Assembly: GCF_038595055.1 (NCBI RefSeq)
Contig: NZ_CP152002.1
Location: forward strand, 1,656,501 to 1,720,500
Direction: 5' to 3'
Length of the DNA: 64,000 nucleotides
From: Paenibacillus sp. FSL R7-0345
GTDB lineage: Bacteria > Bacillota > Bacilli > Paenibacillales > Paenibacillaceae
The notes below the pieces were generated by a model. It ran no database searches. It was not told the DNA's origin and saw only the letters and a program-made list of their open reading frames with translations. Of the stretch, positions 55,305 to 62,590 are shown in pieces. The translations under genes were made by a program, and so were the position numbers. Numbering within the stretch: position 1 is the first letter of the stretch; the number at the start of each line of letters is the position of its first letter.

Positions 55305-56186
55305 TTAATCGAAGAACAGCCTGCGGTAGGTGAGGCTCTCGCCCCCGCTGCGGAAATCACCCGGCGTCAGCCCGGTCATGCTGCGGAAGGCCTTGATGAA
55401 ATAGCTGCCGCTGGAATAGCCGATCTGCCCGGCAATGTCTGCAATGCTAAGGCTCGTTCCCCGGAGCAGCTCCATCGCCTTTTCGGTGCGGACCCGAGTC
55501 AGATAGGCTCCGGGCGTCAGTCCGGTACTGGCCGAAAACCGGCGGATCAGATGGTACTTGGATAACGCCACATGCTCGGACAGCTGATCGATGCTGATCA
55601 TCTGCGCATAATGCTGCTCTATGTATTCAGCTGCCCGCCTCACGTTATCCGACCAGTTCTCCTTGTCCCGCTGGGTGGTTACCTGCATTCTGGCCAGCTC
55701 CGTCATGAACTGGTAGATGGAGGAGGAGGCAATCAGCGGGTCGGAGATCCGGCCTGCTGCCGCATCGGCGACAATCAGCTTCAGCAGCCTGACCGGGGGA
55801 CAGTCTGCAGGCAGATGCGGGACTTCCCCGGCTTCGCGCAGGAATTTTCGCCAGTGGGGCAGAATCAGCTCGGGGCGGAACAGCAGGAACAGGAACTCCC
55901 ACGGCTCGGACGCCCCCGGGTCATAGTAATAACGGTGGGGTCCGGGAATCTCCGCAAGAAAAGCCTGTCCGGCCGTGACCCGGTGGGTCCGGCCCCAGGA
56001 TTCAAATACACCCTCTCCGGAGAGCGTGTACTGGAACAGCAGAAGCGGACCATCGGTCCGTTCCAGTCCGTCCCAGTGGTATGACGGGGTGGTGATTGAA
56101 TCACTGCCGGCAGCGTAGAGTACGCATAGGCTGAGCTCTTTATCTTCGGCGAACCGGAAGCCGTAGGTGCCTTTGGACATATCCAT
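55305..56186 (-). CDS. AraC-family regulator upstream of the GH27 gene
   Basis: A 293-residue regulator. The N-terminal cupin-like sensor (about 20-150; RVTAGQAFLAEIPGPHRYYYDPG) is followed by a C-terminal AraC domain (QMISIDQLSEHVALSKYHLIRRFSASTGLTP and SIADIAGQIGYSSGSYFIKAFRSMTGLTP). It lies on the same strand just before the alpha-galactosidase gene. The 115-bp gap between them holds an AT-rich stretch with candidate promoter elements (TTGCAA on the minus strand near 55270), so the target may have its own promoter. Confidence 0.9.
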   Translation of the reverse strand: MDMSKGTYGFRFAEDKELSLCVLYAAGSDSITTPSYHWDGLERTDGPLLLFQYTLSGEGVFESWGRTHRVTAGQAFLAEIPGPHRYYYDPGASEPWEFLFLLFRPELILPHWRKFLREAGEVPHLPADCPPVRLLKLIVADAAAGRISDPLIASSSIYQFMTELARMQVTTQRDKENWSDNVRRAAEYIEQHYAQMISIDQLSEHVALSKYHLIRRFSASTGLTPGAYLTRVRTEKAMELLRGTSLSIADIAGQIGYSSGSYFIKAFRSMTGLTPGDFRSGGESLTYRRLFFD

Positions 56187-56248
56187 AGCTAGGCTGGCCT
56201 CCTCATTAAAATAATATTCACTTGTAACTTTATCACACGCACCCGCAA

Positions 56249-56288
56249 AAAACAGCGCCGCTCCCGCAAGCAGGAACAGCGCTGTTTT
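56249..56288 (-). terminator. Terminator of the P-type ATPase gene
   Basis: AAAACAGCGC (56249-56258) pairs with GCGCTGTTTT (56279-56288). On the minus strand a T-run follows. It lies 15 bp after the ATPase stop. Confidence 0.85.
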
Positions 56289-56302
56289 AACGTTTCTTTA
56301 CA

Positions 56303-58969
56303 TTACGCCCGGGCACTTTCCGCTGTCTTGGGGCTGAACGCTCTGCGGATCAGCTTGGCCAGTTCCATCAGGATAACAGCTCCGACTGCCAGGCCTGTTG
56401 CTGTCAGCCAGTGGGACATCCCGAACGTATCCGGAATGGAGAAGATTTCTCTGATGCCCGGCAGTACGGCAACACCGTAAAAGGCGAGGCAGACCAGAAC
56501 GGCTCCGATAACATATTTGTTGCTGAAAAAGCCGGCTTCCACCGAAGTCTGAGTGTTAGAGCGGGCGGCAAAGGTCTGAAGCGTACGGGACAGGATCAGC
56601 GTAGTGAACGCCATCGCTACACCCATGTCGTCGGAATGCTGAAGACCCAGGTACAGGGAGACAATAACCGCTGCTCCGATGAGCACGCCGCGGGTAATGA
56701 TTGCCTGCATCAGTCCGCCTGAGAAGATGCCCTCGTTAAGCTCTCTCGGCTTTCTGCTCATCACATTAGGTTCCGCTTTTTCCATACCCAGCGCAATCGC
56801 CGGCAGGGAGTCATTCGCCAGATTGATGAACAGCAGCTGAATTGCCGTGAACGGATTAATCCAGTCAAAGATCAGGGCGAACAGGATGGCGATAATCGCC
56901 CCAAGGTTGCCTGAGAACAGATAGGCAATCGCTTTTTTAATATTATCGAACACCGTCCGTCCTACGGAGACTGCGTTAACAATCGAGACGAAGTTATCGT
57001 CGGTCAGAATCATCGCAGCCGCATCCTTGGCAACATCGGTACCGCTGCCCATCGCCACGCCGATATCGGCCTGCTTCAGGGCCGGTGCGTCATTTACACC
57101 GTCGCCGGTCATGGCGGTTATTTTACCTTTACGCTGCCATGCGCGGACAATCCGGATCTTGTTCTCCGGGGAGACCCGGGCATATACGCCGATCTGCTCC
57201 AGCTTGCTGTCGAGCTCGGCATCGGATAAGGCATCCAGCTCCTGGCCGGTGATGGCAATATCCGTATCACTCATCAGGCCGATATCACGCCCGATGGCCT
57301 GGGCGGTGGTTTTGTGGTCACCTGTAATCATGATCGTGCGGATGCCGGCGTTTTTGGATTCAGCGATGGCGCTGTAGACGGCTTCACGGGGAGGGTCAAT
57401 CATCGCGGTTAAGCCTACGAGCACCAGATTTTTTTCATCCTCAAGCGTAATTTGTGTAGCGGTATTCGGTACCGTTTTGTAGGCATACGCCAGAACACGC
57501 AGCGCCCTGCTGGAGAAATCCTCATTGACTTTGATGAACCGTTCACGCAGCTCCTGTGTAAAAGGCACTTCCTCTTCATCAATCAGGACATGCGAACATA
57601 CGCTAAAGAGCACATCCGGTCCGCCTTTGGTAATCATTTTCTTTTGTCCGCCAAACGTATGCAGGGTACTCATCAGCTTACGTTCGGAGTCAAACGGGAG
57701 CTCTGCTTCCCGGGGGAAGTTATCGCGGATTTCCTGGTAATTCTTATCCAGGCTATTACTGAAGGCGATCAGCGCAACCTCAGTCGGGTCGCCCAGCTCC
57801 TTGCCTTCTTCATTAATATTGGAGTCGTTACAAAGAACAGCAATATGCAGCAGCCTGCGGGCTTCCGGGGACCATTCATGATGTTCAAGCTTGAACTGGT
57901 CCTTTTTCCCCTCCGGCAGATAATAGTCGACGACCGTCATTTTATTCTGGGTGAGGGTACCGGTTTTGTCCGTACAGATGACACCGGCCGAGCCGAGCGC
58001 CTCGACAGCCGGCAGCTTGCGGATAATCGCATTCTGCTTGGCCATCTTGTTCGTGCCTACAGACAAGACAATCGTCACGATGGAGGAGAGTGCTTCAGGA
58101 ATAGCGGCCACCGCTACCGCAACAGCAAACATCAGAGCGTTGAATATGGCTTCCGTAGTATCAACGTTAGTATCCGACAGCCATACACGGCCGGCCTGAA
58201 TACCGAAGATGATGACCGACAGGATCAGAATAGCAATACCGAGCTGTTTACTGAAGGCTTCGAGCTTGCGCTGCAGAGGCGTCTGCTTGGCTTCGGCGCT
58301 TTCGAGCAGCTCAGCGATTTTACCGATTTCAGTAGTCAGAGCAGTACCCGTTACGAGAAAAACACCGCGCCCGTATACCACCAGGGAACCGCTGAACACC
58401 ATATTGCGGCGGTCGCCGAGCGGGGCCTCCTGGTCAATGGTGTTGGTGTGCTTTTCAACAGCCTCGGATTCCCCGGTCAGCATACCTTCATTAATCTTAA
58501 GGCTTCCGGATTCGATGATCCGGCCGTCGGCAGGAACAAAATCACCGGCTTCCAGAATAACGATATCACCGCGGACCAGCTCGCGGGCCGGAACAGTCCG
58601 GGGGGCGCCGTCACGCAGCACTTTAGCTTCAGGTGCCGACATCTGCTGCAGGGCAGCCAGTGAGCTTTCCGCTTTACGGGTCTGAATCACACTGATGACG
58701 GCATTGAGGATCAGAACGAGGAAAATAATGAGCGATTCCATGACATGTCCCATAAAAATCTGGACGGCAGCTGCGATCAGCAGCACGACCACCATCGGGT
58801 CCTTGAAATTTTCCAGGAAAAGCTTCCACAGCGGATCTCTGTCCCGTCCTTTTATTTCGTTGTATCCATCCTTTTCCAGCCGCCTCTGAACCTCTGCCGA
58901 GGTCAGCCCTTTTGCCGAGCTTTGCTGCTCCTGTAAGCTGTCAGATACACTTTTGCGGTAATACTCCAC
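56303..58969 (-). CDS. Calcium-type P-type ATPase
   Basis: An 888-residue type II cation pump. It has an N-terminal cation-ATPase domain, actuator motif MLTGESEAVEKHT, the M4 motif AAIPEALSSIV, the phosphorylation site ICTDKTGTLTQNK near residue 330, the nucleotide-binding domain (MITKGGP), the hinge TGDGVNDAPALKQADIGVAMG, and M6 motif INLANDSLPAIALG. These fit bacterial Ca2+-exporting pumps (YloB/PMCA-like), although Mn2+ transport is possible. The start is GTG with GGAG upstream. It is a single gene unrelated to its sugar-metabolism neighbours. Confidence 0.92.
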   Translation of the reverse strand: MEYYRKSVSDSLQEQQSSAKGLTSAEVQRRLEKDGYNEIKGRDRDPLWKLFLENFKDPMVVVLLIAAAVQIFMGHVMESLIIFLVLILNAVISVIQTRKAESSLAALQQMSAPEAKVLRDGAPRTVPARELVRGDIVILEAGDFVPADGRIIESGSLKINEGMLTGESEAVEKHTNTIDQEAPLGDRRNMVFSGSLVVYGRGVFLVTGTALTTEIGKIAELLESAEAKQTPLQRKLEAFSKQLGIAILILSVIIFGIQAGRVWLSDTNVDTTEAIFNALMFAVAVAVAAIPEALSSIVTIVLSVGTNKMAKQNAIIRKLPAVEALGSAGVICTDKTGTLTQNKMTVVDYYLPEGKKDQFKLEHHEWSPEARRLLHIAVLCNDSNINEEGKELGDPTEVALIAFSNSLDKNYQEIRDNFPREAELPFDSERKLMSTLHTFGGQKKMITKGGPDVLFSVCSHVLIDEEEVPFTQELRERFIKVNEDFSSRALRVLAYAYKTVPNTATQITLEDEKNLVLVGLTAMIDPPREAVYSAIAESKNAGIRTIMITGDHKTTAQAIGRDIGLMSDTDIAITGQELDALSDAELDSKLEQIGVYARVSPENKIRIVRAWQRKGKITAMTGDGVNDAPALKQADIGVAMGSGTDVAKDAAAMILTDDNFVSIVNAVSVGRTVFDNIKKAIAYLFSGNLGAIIAILFALIFDWINPFTAIQLLFINLANDSLPAIALGMEKAEPNVMSRKPRELNEGIFSGGLMQAIITRGVLIGAAVIVSLYLGLQHSDDMGVAMAFTTLILSRTLQTFAARSNTQTSVEAGFFSNKYVIGAVLVCLAFYGVAVLPGIREIFSIPDTFGMSHWLTATGLAVGAVILMELAKLIRRAFSPKTAESARA

Positions 58970-59260
58970 TAATGATTTCTCCTCTCTGCAATGCTGTGTC
59001 TTTTTGTCTGTAGTACATAAGCTTCGATTTATTGGACTAATACCCGTTACATTCGTCTTCTACTCAGGCAGGATACCTCAGTTTGCCCAATAATCTCGGT
59101 TTGAAATCTGTTTGTAAAAGCTACGGTTTAAACGGGAAGGAGGTTTCAAAACAAACACAAACCTGTGCGGTTCTGCGGATCAATGTAGAGTAATCATTTG
59201 ATGTGATTATAGGCGGGGGCTGGATTTATTGCTAAAATGGCATAAGAAGAAAGGGGTTTT
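58970..59260. other. Intergenic region between divergent ATPase and CE12 genes
   Basis: About 290 bp before the small leader frame at 59261. I see no convincing promoter hexamer pair or other feature. TAAAAT occurs near 59233 without a clear -35. Confidence 0.4.
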
Positions 59261-59302
59261 ATGAAAAAAATTTCATCAAAAGTCTGGAATTCAGCAGGAT
59301 AG
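59261..59302 (+). CDS. Possible 13-residue leader peptide before the CE12 gene
   Basis: ATG at 59261 is preceded by AAAGGGGT at good spacing and opens a short frame, MKKISSKVWNSAG, ending in TAG at 59300-59302, 14 bp before the CE12 start. A leader peptide or a translational coupler is possible. It is too short to distinguish from chance. Confidence 0.3.
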   Translation: MKKISSKVWNSAG

Positions 59303-59316
59303 AGAGGCGGATTGAA

Positions 59317-60417
59317 ATGGAATTTAGCTGTGTTTTGAAACCGTATCCAGAATGCAAATACGATGAGGGCCGCGGAAGCGGCTATGCTGCTGCGCCGGGG
59401 CTGTCTTCAAATGAGGATTTGCGGGACTCATGGCCGGGGGATTATTATTCGCCGCCTGTTCCCACGCTGCTGATGGATGTGCCAAACGGCAATTACAATG
59501 TTACAGTAAAGTTAGGATTATCGGCTCAAGAGGGGATAACAGGCTTGCGGGAGGGAGTGGGACATATCAGACTGCTGCGGCAAAATACGGAAGCTGACCA
59601 GCAGGTTACGGCCTCCTTCGCTGTTCATGTTAACAACGGCCAACTGCTGCTTGCCTTGGGAGCAGGCTCTGTAATAGAGCAGGTCGAGATCAGGCGGAAC
59701 GCAGAAATTCCAACACTATTTCTCGCGGGAGACTCCACTGTTACGGACCAGGCATCATCCCAATACCCGTATTCCGGCTGGGGGCAGATGCTCGGGCTTT
59801 TTTTGCGGGAGGATCTTGCTGTTGCCAATCATGCGTGTTCCGGGAGAAGCGCCAAAAGCTTTATTAAAGAGGGCCGCCTGACCAGAATTGCCAAAAAGCT
59901 GCGCAAAGGCGACTTCCTGCTGATCCAGTTCGCCCATAATGACGAAAAGGAGACAGAGGACGGGGCGGGGCCGTTTACTACCTATCCGTATTATCTGAAG
60001 CAGTATATTGAGCTTGCGAGAGAAAAGCAGGCCTATCCGGTACTGGTATCTCCGATGCACCGGCGGTTCTTCGAACCGGACGGCACTATCCGGAATACGC
60101 ACGGAGATTACATTGAAGCTATGCGCCAGCTTGCCCTGCGGGAGGAGGTACCTTTCGTGGACCTGGCTGGCCTCAGCAAAGCTTATTTCGAAGAATTGGG
60201 GGAGGAGCGTACCAAGCGGGTTTTTCTGTGGGCGGAGCCCGGAGAATATCCTAACCTGCCGGAGGGCGCTGAGGATAATACCCACTTCACGGAAGCAGGA
60301 GCTGTTGAGATTGCAAGGCTGGTGATCCGGGGAATCCGTGAGGCAGGGTTTGAGCTGCTTGGCAGGCATTTTATCACGGAAGAAGAAGCTGCGGCGGTAA
60401 TGAACCGGATTCTGTAA
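59317..60417 (+). CDS. Rhamnogalacturonan acetylesterase-like SGNH hydrolase (CE12)
   Basis: A 366-residue protein without signal peptide. A beta-domain of about 130 residues (CBM-like; PTLLMDVPNGNYNVTVKLG) precedes the CE12-type SGNH domain with FLAGDSTVTDQ (Ser near 140), NHACSGRSAKSF, IQFAHNDEK (Asn near 211), and EDNTHFTEAGA (Asp/His near 320-323). The arrangement matches YesT/YesY-like enzymes that deacetylate rhamnogalacturonan I. With no export signal it would act on imported oligomers. A GAGAGGCGG sequence precedes the ATG. No terminator hairpin is seen directly after it. Confidence 0.9.
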   Translation: MEFSCVLKPYPECKYDEGRGSGYAAAPGLSSNEDLRDSWPGDYYSPPVPTLLMDVPNGNYNVTVKLGLSAQEGITGLREGVGHIRLLRQNTEADQQVTASFAVHVNNGQLLLALGAGSVIEQVEIRRNAEIPTLFLAGDSTVTDQASSQYPYSGWGQMLGLFLREDLAVANHACSGRSAKSFIKEGRLTRIAKKLRKGDFLLIQFAHNDEKETEDGAGPFTTYPYYLKQYIELAREKQAYPVLVSPMHRRFFEPDGTIRNTHGDYIEAMRQLALREEVPFVDLAGLSKAYFEELGEERTKRVFLWAEPGEYPNLPEGAEDNTHFTEAGAVEIARLVIRGIREAGFELLGRHFITEEEAAAVMNRIL

Positions 60418-60920
60418 GGCTTCAGCCGGAGTGATACATGTGGTGACAGACAGTCATACATGTTTTGAGAGGTGAGCTGCGGGTTATGGAAACTTTTACG
60501 GCGCTAAAAGGGCAGTAGTTGCTGAAGCTGCCCGTCTCGGGATGAGGGTCATGCGGTGCGTGTTGCCGTGACAAACAGTCTGGCAAATTCGTACGACGGC
60601 AAGCAACGGCCATTCGGGTTAATAGGCCTGGTGCAGCTGAGGCTGGTGCGTTAGAGCTGAAAACCAGGCATATGTAAAAGTAACTTGTAAGAGTAGAAGT
60701 GTAAAAGTAGAAGAGTATGACAGTAAGAAGTGTGAGAAGTGTAGTAGTGCGTGAGGATTACGGAAGTGTAAAGGCAGGTTAGTTAAAACTAATATTATGT
60801 TCTTACAGAGTGGCGAGTGAGCGTCGGGCTACTATTTCAAGCAGCAACTTGTCTGCGGACAGGTTGCTATTTGTGCTGGCTTAAAATGTGCCAACCCAGA
60901 GTCCGTTGGGAGCATGCCAC
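60418..60920. other. Noncoding stretch with C-poor segment and a hairpin
   Basis: About 500 bp without a convincing gene. A G/A/T-rich, C-poor part (about 60670-60780) has loose repeats of AAGTGTAAAAGTAG and AGAAGTGTG. The hairpin at 60843 lies near its end. Confidence 0.5.
60843..60868 (+). terminator. Hairpin with TGCG loop, terminator-like
   Basis: AGCAACTTGTC (60843-60853) pairs with GACAGGTTGCT (60858-60868) around a TGCG loop. It resembles the hairpin at 4977-5004 in stem and loop. A short ATTTG rather than a T-run follows, so termination is uncertain. Confidence 0.5.
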
Positions 60921-61465
60921 TAAAGGGAAAAATCCCACTAAATGAGCTGAAACCCCGGTCGAAGCACGTCATAAAAGGGAAAAATACCACTAAATGAGCT
61001 AAAACCCCGGCCGTAGCACGCTATTAAAGGGAAAAATCCCATTAAATGAGCCAAAACCCCGGCCGTAGCACGCTATTAAAGGGAAAAATCCCACTAAATG
61101 AGCTAAAACCCCGGCCGTAGCACGCTATTAAAGGGAAAAATCCCATTAAATGAGCTAAAACCCCGGCCGTAGCACGCTATTAAAGGGAAAAATCCCATTA
61201 AATGAGCCGAATTCCCGGTCGTAGCACGCTATTAAAGGGAAAAATCCCACTAAATGAGCCAAAACCCTGGCCGTAGCACGCTATTAAAGGGAAAAATCCC
61301 ACTAAATGAGCCAAAACCCCGGCCGTAGCACGCTATTAAAGGGAGAAATCCCATTAAATGAGCCAAAACCCCGGCCGTAGCACGCTATTAAAGGGAAAAA
61401 TCCCATTAAATGAGCCGAATTCCCGGTCGTAGCACGCTATTAAAGGGAAAAATCCCACTAAATGC
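60921..61465. repeat. Tandem repeat array B, 11 units of exactly 52 bp
   Basis: The GGGA core starts at 60925, 60977, 61029, 61081, 61133, 61185, 61237, 61289, 61341, 61393 and 61445, always 52 bp apart. A typical unit is TTAAAGGGAAAAATCCCA(C/T)TAAATGAG followed by CCAAAACCCCGGCCGTAGCACGCTA. Variant units at 61185 and 61393 carry GAATTCCCGGTC, 208 bp (four units) apart, which suggests block duplication. A-tracts fall about 10-11 bp apart inside each unit. The array lies between CE12 and the convergent AraC gene and does not code. It shares period and core with array A. Confidence 0.95.
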
Positions 61466-61502
61466 GAGCCGGACCATTGGTCTGCCTCGACCCTAGCCCG
61501 GA

Positions 61503-62381
61503 TCACTCCCCTGCCCGCACGCTAACGCGATACTGGCGGGGGGCCATGCCGATCTTCCGCTTGAACAGCTGGTGGAAAAATTTCAGATCGGCATAGCCGA
61601 CGGCTGCAGCGATCTCGGCTACGCTGCGGCTGGTGTCCGCAAGCAGCCGGCAGGCGGCATCCATGCGGATATTATGCAGATAGCCGGTGAAGCTCATGCC
61701 GGTCTGGTGCCGGAAAAGCCGGCTGAACTGGCGCTGGCTGAGGTTAGCTGCGGCGGCAAGCCCGCTTAGGGTCAGTCCGCCGGCATAATTGCTTTTTATA
61801 TAGGCGATTGCTTCTTCGACCGCCACCGATTGCGGCCTGGCTCCGGCAGAGGTGCCGCTCTGCAGCTGCTGCCTGTAAAGGCCGGTCAGGATCCGCACGA
61901 TGAGTGCAGCCATTACAGCCAAATACCCCGGCGGTCTGGCCGAGAATTCGCTGTACAGCTCCTGAAAGAGCAGATGGTAGGCGCCGGCGGAATCTTTTAT
62001 GGAGAACCAGTCTGCATGTTCATCTGCGAAACAATCACATATATCCCCAGCCTGCGGAAAAGCATCCCGGAGCCCGGACACATAAGTCACCGGAAACAGG
62101 CAGTTATACACAATCAGCGGACGGTCCTTCTTGGTTGTTCTGGGCCGGAACACGTGGCTGCGTCCGACGGGAATAAAGAACAGGGTGCCATGCTCCACCG
62201 GCAGCGCCTCATCATCAATATAGTGAACCCCCGAGCCTTCACTGACATACGTAATCTCGACGAACTCATGGGAGTGCTCGTGCAGCTCGAAATTTTCGTA
62301 AGCACGGTTCACATAGACGGGAGTATCCGGTCCAAAAAATTCCTCGCCCGACATGACGAAGCTGCTGCGTCTAACCGTCAT
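61503..62381 (-). CDS. AraC-family regulator divergent from the GH78 gene
   Basis: A 292-residue regulator. The N-terminal cupin sensing domain (about 20-115; VNRAYENFELHEHSHEFVEITYV, HYIDDEALPVEHGTLFFIPVGRSHVF) is followed by a C-terminal AraC domain (GLTLSGLAAAANLSQRQFSRLFRHQTG and SVAEIAAAVGYADLKFFHQLFKRKIGMAP). It is similar in build to RhaS/RhaR-type sugar regulators. It is divergent from a rhamnosidase gene, with 209 bp between starts, so rhamnose or rhamnosyl oligomer sensing is plausible. The ribosome binding site is AAAGGGGTGG. Confidence 0.92.
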   Translation of the reverse strand: MTVRRSSFVMSGEEFFGPDTPVYVNRAYENFELHEHSHEFVEITYVSEGSGVHYIDDEALPVEHGTLFFIPVGRSHVFRPRTTKKDRPLIVYNCLFPVTYVSGLRDAFPQAGDICDCFADEHADWFSIKDSAGAYHLLFQELYSEFSARPPGYLAVMAALIVRILTGLYRQQLQSGTSAGARPQSVAVEEAIAYIKSNYAGGLTLSGLAAAANLSQRQFSRLFRHQTGMSFTGYLHNIRMDAACRLLADTSRSVAEIAAAVGYADLKFFHQLFKRKIGMAPRQYRVSVRAGE

Positions 62382-62441
62382 TTATAGGCCACCCCTTTAC
62401 AAAGTTGTTCACCTGATTTCATCCTACGCATTCAGGCTGTG

Positions 62442-62473
62442 AATGTCCAGATACCCCTATAATAATGTCCGGA
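62442..62473. promoter_or_regulatory. Direct repeat, candidate AraC binding site
   Basis: AATGTCCAGA (62442-62451) and AATGTCCGGA (62464-62473) repeat with 22-bp spacing in the gap between the AraC and GH78 starts. AraC-type proteins bind direct half-sites about two helix turns apart. TACAAT at 62504-62509 could be the GH78 -10 box. Confidence 0.5.
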
Positions 62474-62590
62474 ACAGCCCCCATAAGCCAGTAGTCTGCC
62501 CCGTACAATAGACGTAGAAATGCCGGAAACGGAAGAAACAGGAACGGGACCGGTCTGAGGACTACATCTTATTTTTAAGGAGCGGCTTAA

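Noticed and set aside
57452..58663. Long plus-strand frame (403 codons) opposite the P-type ATPase
   Set aside because: The minus strand carries all conserved ATPase motifs through this stretch; the plus frame shows no family features.
60921..61465. CRISPR array
   Set aside because: The units repeat over their whole 52 bp; the parts between cores are the same from unit to unit, and no cas genes are near.
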